Shown piece by piece: positions 47,638-56,478 of a DNA stretch of 64,000 nt (positions within the stretch are counted from its first letter, which is position 1; each line of letters starts with the position of its first letter). The position numbers were made by a program, and so were the translations under genes. Source of the stretch: Actinomadura meyerae (GTDB lineage Bacteria > Actinomycetota > Actinomycetes > Streptosporangiales > Streptosporangiaceae); NCBI RefSeq assembly GCF_900188445.1, contig NZ_FZOR01000003.1, positions 229,953 to 293,952 of the forward strand. Reading direction: 5' to 3'. The notes below the pieces were generated by a model that was given only the letters and a program-made list of their open reading frames with translations, did not search any database and was not told the origin of the DNA.

Positions 47638-48588
47638 TCAGCCCTCGCGGGCGGCCCGGCGGGCGCGGCGCTCCTCGCGGCGGGTCTCGAACTTGGTGGC
47701 GGCGGCGTCGAGCCCCTCCAGGAACTCGTTCAGCTCCTCGCGCGCCTTCTCGCCGTCGCCGGACAGGTCGGTGCGGTCGAACACGCCCCACTTGCGCAGG
47801 ACCGGGACGAGCACGTCGTCGTGGTGCAGCCGCAGGTCGTAGATCCCGGCGTTGGCGATGATCACGGACTTGCGGAGGAACCCGTCGATGCTGTGGCCGG
47901 GCATCTGGAACGACTTCACCACGTCGGTGATCGCCCGCATCGTCTCGTTCGGGGCGGCGTCCAGCGCGGCGGCCATCAGGTTCCGGTAGAAGATCATGTG
48001 GAGGTTCTCGTCGGCGGCGATGCGGGCCATCATCTGCTCGCACACGGGGTCGCCGGACGCCTTGCCGGTGTTGCGGTGCGACACGCGGGTGGCCAGTTCC
48101 TGGAACGACACGTACGCCGTGCCGTGCAGGATGGAGTCGCCGTGGTCGGCCTCGTAGCCGGCCTCCATGTGGTGCATGCGCGCGCGCTCCAGCGCGACCG
48201 GGTCGACCGCGCGGGTCACGGTGAGGTAGTCGCGCAGGACGATGCCGTGCCGGTTCTCCTCGGCCGTCCAGCGGTTGACCCAGGTGCCCCACGCGCCCTC
48301 GCGGCCGTAGACGGTGGCGATGGCGCGGTGGTAGCCGGGGAGGTTGTCCTCGGTGAGCAGGTTGACGATGAGCGACTCGCGCGCCTCGACGCTCAGCTTC
48401 GACTGCTCCGGCGACCAGGGCTCGCCGTCCAGCGGCCCGTCGTAGTCGCGGCCCTCGCTCCAGGGGACGTACTGGTGCGGGAACCACTCCTTGGCCATCG
48501 AGAGGTGCCGGTTCAGTTCCGTCTCGACCACCGGCTCGAGCTCGTGCAGGATGCCGGTCTGGAACTTCTCTTCAGGGGTCACGGACAT
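47638..48588 (-). CDS. Acyl-ACP desaturase (di-iron, DesA type)
   Basis: A 316-aa soluble desaturase of the stearoyl-ACP Delta9 family, introducing a double bond in acyl-ACP with O2 and electrons from ferredoxin. The di-iron ligands are visible in two helices: EENRHG (about residue 113) and ADENLH (about 193), with further Glu in ETELNRHL and LLTEDNLP. The length is near that of the mycobacterial DesA proteins. ATG 48588 has AAGGAA about 7 bases upstream. The C-terminus is Arg/Glu-rich. An inverted repeat at 48673-48692 lies in its promoter region. Confidence 0.93.
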   Translation of the reverse strand: MSVTPEEKFQTGILHELEPVVETELNRHLSMAKEWFPHQYVPWSEGRDYDGPLDGEPWSPEQSKLSVEARESLIVNLLTEDNLPGYHRAIATVYGREGAWGTWVNRWTAEENRHGIVLRDYLTVTRAVDPVALERARMHHMEAGYEADHGDSILHGTAYVSFQELATRVSHRNTGKASGDPVCEQMMARIAADENLHMIFYRNLMAAALDAAPNETMRAITDVVKSFQMPGHSIDGFLRKSVIIANAGIYDLRLHHDDVLVPVLRKWGVFDRTDLSGDGEKAREELNEFLEGLDAAATKFETRREERRARRAAREG

Positions 48589-48672
48589 GCGGTTCCTTCG
48601 CTGGGACGAGGTGGACTTTCCGGACGCGGGGGCCGCGCCTGCGGCTCGAACTGGCGCCCAGCAGGCGTACAC

Positions 48673-48692
48673 AACCTACTCAAGCGTAGGTT
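48673..48692. promoter_or_regulatory. Inverted repeat in the desaturase promoter region
   Basis: AACCTAC-TCAAGC-GTAGGTT is a perfect 7-bp inverted repeat 85 bp before the desaturase ATG. Minus-strand TTGAGTAGG within it could overlap a -35 box. It resembles TetR-family operators that control unsaturated fatty acid genes, but the regulator gene is not in the immediate vicinity. Confidence 0.55.
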
Positions 48693-48785
48693 CGATCGTC
48701 GCCACTCGCCGTGACCCCCGTCAAGTCAGCACCGCCACAATCAACGTCCGGGAACTTTTGTAGGGGTGAGCAACGCGCCGCCGCG

Positions 48786-49553
48786 TCAGCGCGTGTCGGC
48801 GGCCTGCTGCCACATGCGGTTCACGGCCGCCCTGAGCAGCGGTCTCGGCACCAGCTTCAGCGCCGGCATGGCCGCCTTGTACTGCAGGCCGGGCACGCAC
48901 AGTGCGCGCCCGGCGGCCACCGCGTCCAGGCCCGCGCGCGCCACGTCGTCCCGCCGCAGCCACATCAGGTTGGCCGGGACGTCGTCCTCGGTGCGGGTGA
49001 AGCCGGGGCACAGCGCGGTCACGTGCACGCCCTTGCCCGCCACCTCCGCGTGCAGGCTCTCGGAGAACGACGCCACGTACGCCTTGGTGGCCCCGTAGGT
49101 GGCGCTGCCGGGCGACGGCGCGAACCCCGACATCGAGGCGACGTTCAGCACCCCGCCCCGGCCGCGCTCCACCATCCCCGGCAGCGCCGCGTGCGTGAGC
49201 CGCACGAGCGCGGACACGTTCAGCTCGATCTGCGCCAGGTGGTCGTCCAGCGGCAGCTCCGCGAACGCTCCAAAGGCGCCGTACCCGGCGTTGTTCACCA
49301 GCAGCTCGACCGGGTCGGCGCGCAGCCGCCCCTCGACCTCGGCGCGCTGCGCGGGGTCGGTGAGGTCGGCGGCCACCACCTCCACCGCGACCCGGTACCG
49401 CTCGACCAGCTCGCGGGCCAGCCCGTCCAGCAGCCCGGTCCGGCGCGCCACGATCACCAGGTCGGTGCCGCGGCCGGCCAGCAGCCGCGCGAAGCTCTCC
49501 CCGATGCCGCTGGACGCGCCCGTCACGAGCGCTGTTCGGTAGGCGTGTCGCAT
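48786..49553 (-). CDS. Short-chain dehydrogenase/reductase
   Basis: A 255-aa classical SDR. It has the Rossmann motif TALVTGASSGIGESFA (TGxxxGIG, residues 8-23), NNAG (about residue 88), the catalytic Ser in NVASMSGF and the YGATK (YxxxK) pair (about 152-156). ARRTGLLDGL after beta2 has Arg residues that favour NADPH. The C-terminal part (KLVPRPLLRAAVNRM) fits the group of SDRs annotated in actinobacteria near lipid metabolism. The substrate is unknown. ATG 49553. The desaturase follows 197 bp downstream on the same strand behind its own likely promoter. Confidence 0.93.
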   Translation of the reverse strand: MRHAYRTALVTGASSGIGESFARLLAGRGTDLVIVARRTGLLDGLARELVERYRVAVEVVAADLTDPAQRAEVEGRLRADPVELLVNNAGYGAFGAFAELPLDDHLAQIELNVSALVRLTHAALPGMVERGRGGVLNVASMSGFAPSPGSATYGATKAYVASFSESLHAEVAGKGVHVTALCPGFTRTEDDVPANLMWLRRDDVARAGLDAVAAGRALCVPGLQYKAAMPALKLVPRPLLRAAVNRMWQQAADTR

Positions 49554-49619
49554 GGCGGCAGATGCTATCGACGGAACTCCATCGGTCCCGGCAGCACGCC
49601 AGAAAACAGAAGTAACGGT

Positions 49620-50285
49620 TTAACCCTCATTTATCGAGGTGCGCCGCGGGGCGCCCCCGGCGTGCGCGGGCGGCGGCAGCATCGCGGCCGGGTCCTCGCC
49701 CGCGGCCCACAGCCCGACCACGAACGCGGCCGCCGCCTCCAGCAGCGCCGCCCGCGCCAGGCCGCCCCCGTCCATCGGGACGCAGCCGGCGTCGGCGACG
49801 AGCCCGCAGACCGCGGCGACCGCCTCCGCGTCGTCCCCGCACAGCGGCACGCCGAGCGGCCGCCCGCCGAACTCCGGCGGCTCCATCCGCCACACGCTCT
49901 CGTGGCACAGGTTGAACGCCTTCACGACCCGCGCGCCCGTGGCGTCCGCGACGCGCCGGGCCGCCGACGGACCGCCCGCCGTCTTCAGCCGCTCGAACGG
50001 CGGCTCCATCGGGTTGGTGCAGTCGATCAGCACCCGCCCGTCCAGCGGGCCCGCCGCGCGCAGGACGTCCGGGACGCCCTCGTGCCACACGGCGAGCAGC
50101 ACCGCGTCCCCGTGCCGCGCCGCCTCCCGCAACGTGCCGCCGGCCGCGCCGTGGCCGATCCGGTCCGCCAGCGCCACCGCCTTCGCGGGCGTCCGCGCCC
50201 CGATCCGCACATCGTGGCCCGCACGCGCCCACTTCCCCGCGAGCGCGTCCGCCATATTGCCCGCGCCCAGCACTCCGATCCGCAT
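49620..50285 (-). CDS. NADPH-dependent F420 reductase-like protein
   Basis: A 221-aa Rossmann-fold protein starting MRIGVLGAGNMADALAGKWA, with the NADP-type loop IGARTPAKA, then AVLLAVWHEG, DCTNPME, VVKAFNLCHESVW and LCGDDAEAV. This matches the F420-oxidoreductase/NADP-binding family (F420-dependent NADP reductase and relatives), which exchange hydride between NADPH and F420. Many small paralogues act on other substrates, so F420 use is an inference. ATG 50285 has GGGAGGTC 5 bases upstream. It is divergent from an HxlR regulator whose start is 83 bp away. Confidence 0.82.
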   Translation of the reverse strand: MRIGVLGAGNMADALAGKWARAGHDVRIGARTPAKAVALADRIGHGAAGGTLREAARHGDAVLLAVWHEGVPDVLRAAGPLDGRVLIDCTNPMEPPFERLKTAGGPSAARRVADATGARVVKAFNLCHESVWRMEPPEFGGRPLGVPLCGDDAEAVAAVCGLVADAGCVPMDGGGLARAALLEAAAAFVVGLWAAGEDPAAMLPPPAHAGGAPRRTSINEG

Positions 50286-50367
50286 GATGACCTCCCGCTC
50301 GATTACCGTCGGACGGGACGCTAAGCGGTCCGTTCGGCACCATCCGGTGCCCATCGGGAGGTGCAGG

Positions 50368-50784
50368 ATGCCGGACGACACCATGAACGACACCGGCACC
50401 ATGAACGACACGACGCCCACGCGAGCAGGGACAGTCGGCGGGTTCGCCGCCGACTGCCAGACCCGGCTGGCCCTCGACCTGCTGTCCGGCACGTGGACCG
50501 GAGTCGTGCTCTGGACGCTGCGCGACGGCCCGCTGCGCCCGCGCCACCTGCGGGACCGGATCGGCGGCATCAGCCACAAGGTGCTGACCGGGACGCTCCG
50601 CCGCCTGGAGCAGAACGGGCTCGTGACGCGGCGCCGCTACGCGGAAGCGCCGCCGCGCGTCGAGTACGAGCTGACCGGCCCCGGGCGGGGGATGCTGGAA
50701 CCCCTGGCCGCCCTGGGCCGGTGGACCGAGTACTACGCCGACGAGGTCCTGGACGCGCAGGAGCGCGCGCTCAGCGGCCGGTGA
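50368..50784 (+). CDS. HxlR-family transcriptional regulator
   Basis: A 138-aa winged-helix regulator. The core runs ALDLLSGTWTGVVLWTLRDGPLRPRHLRDRIGGISHKVLTGTLRRLEQNGLV in one piece (residues about 37-87), with RVEYELTGPGRGMLEPLAAL as the wing and dimer helix. The Cys in FAADCQTRL sits where redox-sensing members often have one. The first residues repeat MNDTGT-MNDTT from a duplicated 18-base unit. ATG 50368 has GGGAGGTGC upstream. It probably controls the divergent F420-reductase-like gene. Its 3' end overlaps the convergent enoyl-CoA hydratase gene by 14 bases. Confidence 0.9.
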   Translation: MPDDTMNDTGTMNDTTPTRAGTVGGFAADCQTRLALDLLSGTWTGVVLWTLRDGPLRPRHLRDRIGGISHKVLTGTLRRLEQNGLVTRRRYAEAPPRVEYELTGPGRGMLEPLAALGRWTEYYADEVLDAQERALSGR

Positions 50785-51553
50785 ACTTCGCCTTGCCCGG
50801 CCCCTCCTCCATGAAGCTCTTCATGCCGCCCGCCTGGTCGTCGGTGGCGAACAGGGCGGCGAACTGCGTGCGCTCGATCTCCAGGCCCGTCTCGATGTCG
50901 ACCTCCAGGCCCCGGTCGATGGCCTGCTTGGCGGCGCGCAGCGCGATCGCCGGCCCGCCGGTGAACGTCGCCGCCCACTCCTTCGCGGCGGTGTAGACCT
51001 CGGCGTCCGGGACGACCCGGTCGACCAGGCCCATCGCGAGCGCCTCGTCCGCCTTCACGTGCCGCCCGGAGAAGATCAGGTCCTTGGCGCGGGACGCGCC
51101 GATGAGGCGCGACAGCCGCTGCGTGCCGCCCGCGCCGGGGATGATGCCGAGCTGGATCTCCGGCTGCCCCACCTTGGCGCCCTCCCCCGCGACGCGGAAG
51201 TCGGCGGTCAGCGCGACCTCCAGCCCGCCGCCGAGCGCGTAACCGGTGATCGCGGCGATCACCGGCTTCGGGATCGCGGCCAGCTCCCTGGTGAAGTCCT
51301 GCAGCAGGCGGGACGGCGCGCCCGACATCTCGGCGTACGACATGGGCGCCATCTCCTTGATGTCCGCCCCGGCGGCGAACACCTTCTCCCCGCCGTACAG
51401 CACGACCGCGCCGACCTCGTCGTCCTGCGACACCTGCCGCGCCGCGTCGATCAGCTCGCGCTGCACCCGGCCGTTCAGGGCGTTCATCTTGGGGCGGTCC
51501 AGCCTGATCGTCGCGACCCCGTCCTCGACCTCGACCCGTACGAACTCGCCCAC
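50771..51553 (-). CDS. Enoyl-CoA hydratase
   Basis: Hydrates trans-2-enoyl-CoA in beta-oxidation or related pathways. The 260-aa crotonase-fold protein has the CoA pocket FAAGADIKEMA, the oxyanion-hole Gly in ITGYALGGGLEVAL, and both acid-base Glu positions: GGGLE (about residue 112) and QPEIQLGIIPGAGGTQRL (about 132). It has the features of true hydratases rather than isomerase paralogues. The start is GTG 51553, with GGGAGGG 5 bases upstream. The 3' end overlaps HxlR by 14 bases. No other beta-oxidation gene adjoins it; etfBA lies 8 kb away. Confidence 0.94.
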   Translation of the reverse strand: MGEFVRVEVEDGVATIRLDRPKMNALNGRVQRELIDAARQVSQDDEVGAVVLYGGEKVFAAGADIKEMAPMSYAEMSGAPSRLLQDFTRELAAIPKPVIAAITGYALGGGLEVALTADFRVAGEGAKVGQPEIQLGIIPGAGGTQRLSRLIGASRAKDLIFSGRHVKADEALAMGLVDRVVPDAEVYTAAKEWAATFTGGPAIALRAAKQAIDRGLEVDIETGLEIERTQFAALFATDDQAGGMKSFMEEGPGKAKFTGR

Positions 51554-51663
51554 GGCGACCCTCCCTGTGCATCCGGCGGTGAACGTTCCCGAGCCTAACC
51601 AGCGGCGGGTGCGGCGGCTGGGACGGGGCGAGGTGTCGGAGGCTGCTGGTAGCTTCGGGGACC

Positions 51664-54600
51664 ATGCTCGTCGCCCACGCCACCTGGCATGGCGGTGCGC
51701 TGTGCCTGTGGGCCGAGCGCACCGGCCCGTACGAGCCCTCCCCGGACGTCCACCCCTTCGCGACCCGCGACTTCACCGGGACGTCGTACGAGCCGCTCGT
51801 CCGCACCGGGTTCCGCGTCGAGCTGTCGATGACGCTGCCGACCCGCGGCGACCATCCGCTGCCCTCGGCCGAGCTGGGCCCCGAGCCGGTGCGCGACGAG
51901 CCGGAGCTGCGGCCGTGGCGGGTGCCCGCGCTGGTCCTCGAACCGTTCCCGGCGATGGCGCTGCTCCAGGCCGCCGAGCACGCCGCCGACGTGGTCCCCG
52001 GCACCGACCTGCGGTTCCTGTGCCTGCTCGCCGACGAGGCCGTCCACCTCGCCGGGCGCGGCCACGTCCTGCCCGCCCTGCTGCGCGAGGACGGCGACCT
52101 CGTGGCGCGGTGGCGCCCGGTGATCGACGACCCGGCGCGCTTCCGCGACCTCGTGCGCGCCATGCCCGCCGCGTGCCGCGCCGCCGACGGCGGGCGCCCC
52201 GCCGCCGAGGTGCTGCGGGAGGCGCTGTCGGGGCTGGTCGACACCGCCGTCCGGGGCGTGGTCCCGCATCCGCTGCTGGTGTCGCGGCGCAAGGAGCCCG
52301 ACCGGCTGCCGCTCGCCGAGCGCTGGGTGATGGCGCTGACCGGGCCGTCCGCCGCCGTCGCCCGCGAACCCCGCGACGACCCGTCCGACCTGATGGCCGA
52401 GCTGGACGCGTGGGCCGCCGCCGCGCGCCGCCCGTCCGGCCCGCTGCGCGTCTGCTTCCGCCTCGCCGAGCCCGGCGCCGAGGAGTTCGGCACGCCGGAT
52501 CCGTTCGGCGAGCCGGAGGGGGCCGGCGAGGCCGCGGCCCGCGAGGAGCCGGACGGCGACTCCTGGCGGGTCGAGTTCGCGCTCCAGGGCACCGACGACC
52601 CCAGCCTCTACGTCCCGGCCGCGCTGGTCTGGGACGGCGAGGCCACCTCGGTCCCGGACGCGGAGGAGACCCTCCTCGGCGGCCTCGGCCGCGCGCTGCG
52701 CCTGTTCCCCGACATGGCGCCCGCGCTGGACGGCCCGGCCCCGTCCGAGCTGGTGCTCGACACCGCGGGGGCGTTCCGCTTCCTGCGCCGGGCGGCCCCG
52801 ATGCTCGCCGCCGCCGGCTTCGGCGTCCTGCTCCCCCAGTGGGCGGGCAAGGCGAAGCTCGGCATGAAGCTGACCACCCGCACCGACGACCCCGAGGCGT
52901 CCTCCGGCGCCGCGGCGCCGTCCGGATTCGACCTGAAGGGCATGGTCGACTTCCGCTGGGACCTCGCCATCGGCGACGAGACCGTCGACGAGGCCGAGCT
53001 GGAGGAGCTCGCCCGCCTCAAGACCCCGCTCGTCCGGCTGCGCGGCCAGTGGGTGGAGCTCGACGAGCGGCAGCTCGAAGCGGCGCTCGACTTCCTGCGC
53101 CACCCGCGCCGGGGCCGGATGACCGCCGCCGAGGCGATCCGCGCGATCGTCCACGCGGGCGACGACGCCCTGCCCCTCACCGAGGTCGACGCGGGCGGCC
53201 CGCTCGGCGACCTGCTGTCCGGCGAGGCCGACCGCCGCCTCACCCCCATGCGCACCCCCGAGGAGCTGGACGCCGAGCTCCGCCCGTACCAGGAGCGCGG
53301 CCTCTCCTGGCTGGCGTTCATGGACGGCCTGGGGCTGGGCGCCCTGCTCGCCGACGACATGGGCCTGGGCAAAACGATCTTGGTGTTGTCGCTGCTCGTG
53401 CACGAGCGGGAGCGCGGCGCCCGCCCCGGTCCGACGCTCGCGATCCTGCCGATGTCGCTGGTGGGGAACTGGCAGCGGGAGGCGGCGAAGTTCACCCCCA
53501 AGCTGCGCGTCCACGTCCACCACGGGACGGGCCGGCACCGCGGTGACGGCCTCGTCGAGGCCGTCGCGGGCGCCGATCTGGTGCTGACCACCTACGGGAC
53601 GGCTGCGCGGGACGCCGAGGCGCTCGCCGCCGTCGAGTGGGGGCGGGTGATCTGCGACGAGGCGCAGGCGCTCAAGAACAGCGGGACGCGGCAGGCGCGG
53701 GCCGTGCGGAGCATCCCGGCGCGCACCCGGATCGCGCTCACCGGTACCCCGGTCGAGAACCACCTCACCGAGCTCTGGTCGATCATGGAGTTCGCGAACC
53801 CGGGGCTGCTCGGGCCGCGCGCCGAGTTCCGGCGCAGGTTCGCGATCCCGATCGAGCGGGAGGGCGACGAGCAGGCGGCGCTGGCGCTCAAGCGGGCCAC
53901 GCAGCCGTTCATCCTGCGCCGCCTGAAGACGGACCGGTCGATCATCTCCGACCTGCCGGAGAAGCAGGAGATCAAGGTCTACTGCAACCTCACCACCGAG
54001 CAGGCGTCCCTCTACCGGGCCACCGTGGACGACATGCTCCAGCAGATCGCCGAGGCCGACGACAAGCAGCGGCGCGGGCTCGTCCTGGCGACGATGGCGA
54101 AGCTCAAGCAGGTCTGCAACCATCCGGCGCAGCTGCTCAAGGACGGCTCGCGCCTGCCCGGCCGCTCGGGGAAGCTGCAGCGCCTGGAGGAGATCTGCGC
54201 CGAGGTGCTGGAGCAGGGCGAGAAGGCCCTCGTCTTCACCCAGTACGCCGAGTTCGGGTCGATGCTCCAGCCCTACCTCGCCGCGCGCCTCGAACGGCCC
54301 GTGCTGTGGCTGCACGGCGGGACGTCCAAGCAGGCCCGCGACGACCTCGTCCAGCGGTTCCAGGACGATCCCGAACCCGCGGTCTTCCTGCTCTCCCTGA
54401 AGGCGGCCGGGACGGGCCTGACCCTCACGGCGGCGAACCACGTGGTGCACGTCGACCGCTGGTGGAACCCCGCCGTCGAGGACCAGGCCACCGACCGGGC
54501 GTTCCGCATCGGCCAGACGAGGAACGTCCAGGTCCGCAAGTTCATCTGCGTCGGCACGATGGAGGAGCGCGTCGACGAGATGATCGAGCGCAAGAAGGCC

Positions 54601-54705
54601 CTCGCCGAGTCGATCGTCGGCACCGGCGAGGACTGGCTCACCGAGCTGTCGGTCGCCGAGCTGCGCGATGTGCTGCGGCTGTCCCCCGAGGCGGTGAGCG
54701 ACTGA
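51664..54705 (+). CDS. SNF2-family DNA-dependent ATPase
   Basis: A 1013-aa protein. An N-terminal domain (about 1-430) of the SNF2-associated type found in bacterial HepA-like proteins is followed by an intermediate helical part and the SNF2 ATPase: motif I DDMGLGKT (about residue 566), motif II DEAQ (about 666), motif III ALTGTPVEN, then helicase C with VFTQY, GGTSKQARDDLVQRF, KAAGTGLTLTAA and the arginine-finger motif ATDRAFRIGQ. It is probably a translocase or remodeller acting on protein-DNA or RNA polymerase complexes. ATG 51664. Its stop overlaps the start of the SWIM gene (TGATG), so the two are translationally coupled. Confidence 0.93.
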   Translation: MLVAHATWHGGALCLWAERTGPYEPSPDVHPFATRDFTGTSYEPLVRTGFRVELSMTLPTRGDHPLPSAELGPEPVRDEPELRPWRVPALVLEPFPAMALLQAAEHAADVVPGTDLRFLCLLADEAVHLAGRGHVLPALLREDGDLVARWRPVIDDPARFRDLVRAMPAACRAADGGRPAAEVLREALSGLVDTAVRGVVPHPLLVSRRKEPDRLPLAERWVMALTGPSAAVAREPRDDPSDLMAELDAWAAAARRPSGPLRVCFRLAEPGAEEFGTPDPFGEPEGAGEAAAREEPDGDSWRVEFALQGTDDPSLYVPAALVWDGEATSVPDAEETLLGGLGRALRLFPDMAPALDGPAPSELVLDTAGAFRFLRRAAPMLAAAGFGVLLPQWAGKAKLGMKLTTRTDDPEASSGAAAPSGFDLKGMVDFRWDLAIGDETVDEAELEELARLKTPLVRLRGQWVELDERQLEAALDFLRHPRRGRMTAAEAIRAIVHAGDDALPLTEVDAGGPLGDLLSGEADRRLTPMRTPEELDAELRPYQERGLSWLAFMDGLGLGALLADDMGLGKTILVLSLLVHERERGARPGPTLAILPMSLVGNWQREAAKFTPKLRVHVHHGTGRHRGDGLVEAVAGADLVLTTYGTAARDAEALAAVEWGRVICDEAQALKNSGTRQARAVRSIPARTRIALTGTPVENHLTELWSIMEFANPGLLGPRAEFRRRFAIPIEREGDEQAALALKRATQPFILRRLKTDRSIISDLPEKQEIKVYCNLTTEQASLYRATVDDMLQQIAEADDKQRRGLVLATMAKLKQVCNHPAQLLKDGSRLPGRSGKLQRLEEICAEVLEQGEKALVFTQYAEFGSMLQPYLAARLERPVLWLHGGTSKQARDDLVQRFQDDPEPAVFLLSLKAAGTGLTLTAANHVVHVDRWWNPAVEDQATDRAFRIGQTRNVQVRKFICVGTMEERVDEMIERKKALAESIVGTGEDWLTELSVAELRDVLRLSPEAVSD

Positions 54706-55505
54706 TGGACGACGCCGGCTCCGAGGGCGTCGAGGGCATCCGGGCGCGCAACAAGCGCGGCTCGATCGGCACCGAGTGGTGGTCGCGGCGCTTCATCGAC
54801 CTCGTCGAGTCGTTCGCCGACAAGGGCCGCCTCCAGCGCGGCCGCACCTACGCCCGCAAGGGCAACGTGTTCGACCTGCGCGTGGAGCCGTACGAGGTCA
54901 CCGCGAAGGTGCGCGGCTCGGCGCCGGAGCCCTACGAGGTGGCGCTCGGCATCGACGCGATCGACGAGGCGGACTGGCGGGCCGTCGAGCGGGAGCTGGC
55001 GTCCCGCGCGGTGTTCCGGGCCCGGCTGCTCGCCGGGGAGATGCCGCCGGAGATCGAGTGGGTGTTCGCCGAGCTCGGCCTCGCGCTGTTCCCCGGCTCG
55101 GCGTCCGACCTGCACCTGATGTGCGACTGCCCCGACTGGGGCGACCCGTGCAAGCACTCCGCCGCCGTCCTGTACCTGCTCGCGGAGGCGTTCGACGACG
55201 ACCCGTTCCTCATCCTCCAGTGGAACGGGCGCGGCCGCGACCGGCTCCTGGCCGCGCTGCGGCGCGGCGGCGCGTCCGAGCCCGACCCGCTGGACGTCGA
55301 GGACGAGCCGCTGACGGCCGCCGGGTTCTGGACGCCGCCGTCCGGCCTGGCGCGGCTGCGCGAGCGCCCGCCCGCGCCGCCGGTCCCGCCCGGCTTCGTG
55401 CTGCAGGTGGCCGCGCCGCCGCCGGTGCGGATCCGCCGCCGGTCCCTGCCGGACGTCCTGGCCCCCGCCTACGAGGCCCTCGCGGCCCAGGACGACTCCG
55501 GCTGA
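54705..55505 (+). CDS. SWIM zinc-finger protein
   Basis: A 266-aa protein with the SWIM pattern CxCx(n)CxH in CDCPDWGDPCKH (about residues 141-152), a zinc site thought to bind DNA or protein. Before it is a conserved basic N-terminus (IGTEWWSRRFIDLVESF, RGRTYARKGNVFDL), and after it a Pro/Arg-rich tail. Partners of this kind accompany bacterial SNF2 ATPases. ATG 54705 overlaps the upstream stop, and coupling implies roughly equal amounts of both proteins. The stop lies inside the first unit of a 17-bp triple repeat. Confidence 0.9.
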   Translation: MDDAGSEGVEGIRARNKRGSIGTEWWSRRFIDLVESFADKGRLQRGRTYARKGNVFDLRVEPYEVTAKVRGSAPEPYEVALGIDAIDEADWRAVERELASRAVFRARLLAGEMPPEIEWVFAELGLALFPGSASDLHLMCDCPDWGDPCKHSAAVLYLLAEAFDDDPFLILQWNGRGRDRLLAALRRGGASEPDPLDVEDEPLTAAGFWTPPSGLARLRERPPAPPVPPGFVLQVAAPPPVRIRRRSLPDVLAPAYEALAAQDDSG

Positions 55506-55544
55506 CCGGCGACTCCGGCTGACCGGCGACTCCGGCTGACCGGC
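55494..55544. repeat. Three perfect 17-bp tandem repeats
   Basis: The unit GACTCCGGCTGACCGGC occurs three times without a gap (55494-55510, 55511-55527, 55528-55544). The first unit includes the last codons and the TGA of the SWIM gene. Because each unit contains TGA in the same sequence context but a different frame (17 is not a multiple of three), expansion does not change the protein. Confidence 0.9.
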
Positions 55545-55563
55545 GGGCGGCGCGCCGCCCGCC
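55542..55563. terminator. Bidirectional terminator between SWIM and hydrolase genes
   Basis: A perfect 22-base palindrome (arms GGCGGGCGGCG and CGCCGCCCGCC) directly follows the triple repeat. It lies between convergent genes ending at 55505 and 55566. With a small loop it would form a stem of about 9 bp. Confidence 0.6.
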
Positions 55564-55565
55564 CG

Positions 55566-56435
55566 TCAGCCCGCGTCGAGGACCTCGCGCAGTTTCGCGG
55601 CGAAGGCCGCGGGCTGCCCGGCCTGGCCGAACTCGCCGCCGAGGAAGCCGCCGTGGTGGCTCGGGAACACCGTCGCGGGCGTGCCGAGCAGTTCGGCCAC
55701 CGCGACCGCGGTGCGTCCGGTGAGGACGCCCTCGGACTCCTCGCCGACCGCGATCACGACCCGCGTGGGCGCGGCGTTCAGCGCCTCGGCGTCGGGCCGG
55801 TGGTCGCTGACCGCCCATGACCGGTCGGACAGCAGCGGGTCGTCGCGGGAGCCGTCGTCCTCGGAGGGCATCCCGAACATGGCGGGGTCGGGCACCGGCT
55901 GGGCGAAGTACTCGTCGGTGAACTCGCCCTTCCACGACGTCATCGCGATGAAGGCCGCCATGCCCGCGCCGCCGCCCTTGCTCTCGTAGACGTCCCGGAC
56001 GGCGGCCCGCGCGCGCAAGGCGGCCTCGGCGTCCGGCAGCACCGGGAGGACCGGCGGCTCGTGCGCGACCAGGACGGAGACGTCGCCGGGGTACGCCGCC
56101 ACGAGGGCGAGCGCGGTGACCGCGCCGCCGCTGCTGGCGAACATCTCGACCGGTCCCCCGCCGAGCGCCTCGATGAGGGCGTGCACGTCGCCGGCCTGGG
56201 TGACGGGGTCGTGGTCGTCCCGGCCGTCCCTGCGGGTGCTCCGGCCGAGGCCGCGCGGGTCGTAGGCGACCACCGTGCGGTCGGGGAGGTGCGAGGCGAG
56301 GGTGCGGAAGCCGGTGGCGTCCATCGGCTGGCCGATCATCACCAGCGGCGGGCGCCCGCCGGCGGGCGGCAGCGGCCCGTGGACGTCGTACACGAGGTCG
56401 GCTTCGGGTGTGCGGAGTGTGTGCTCAGTGCTCAT
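55566..56435 (-). CDS. Alpha/beta hydrolase
   Basis: A 289-aa alpha/beta-hydrolase-fold protein. It has MIGQPMDATGFRTLASHL in the oxyanion region, VVAYDPRGLGRSTR, the nucleophile elbow MFASSGGAVTALAL (Ser in ASSGG, a variant of GxSxG), an acidic residue in VIAVGEESEG and the His in FPSHHGGFLGGEFG. The set is complete enough for activity, perhaps on an ester, lactone or epoxide. I chose ATG 56435 (MSTEHTLRTPEADL); an in-frame start five codons upstream is possible. It lies 43 bp after the histidine kinase on the same strand and may be co-transcribed. Confidence 0.85.
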   Translation of the reverse strand: MSTEHTLRTPEADLVYDVHGPLPPAGGRPPLVMIGQPMDATGFRTLASHLPDRTVVAYDPRGLGRSTRRDGRDDHDPVTQAGDVHALIEALGGGPVEMFASSGGAVTALALVAAYPGDVSVLVAHEPPVLPVLPDAEAALRARAAVRDVYESKGGGAGMAAFIAMTSWKGEFTDEYFAQPVPDPAMFGMPSEDDGSRDDPLLSDRSWAVSDHRPDAEALNAAPTRVVIAVGEESEGVLTGRTAVAVAELLGTPATVFPSHHGGFLGGEFGQAGQPAAFAAKLREVLDAG

Positions 56436-56478
56436 GCCGGTACTGACCACGCGGGCGCCGGAAACTCATCGCGGCGCG

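Noticed and set aside
51664..55505. SNF2 plus SWIM as an anti-phage system
   Set aside because: No methyltransferase, nuclease or other defence gene adjoins, and such pairs are common in actinobacterial core genomes.
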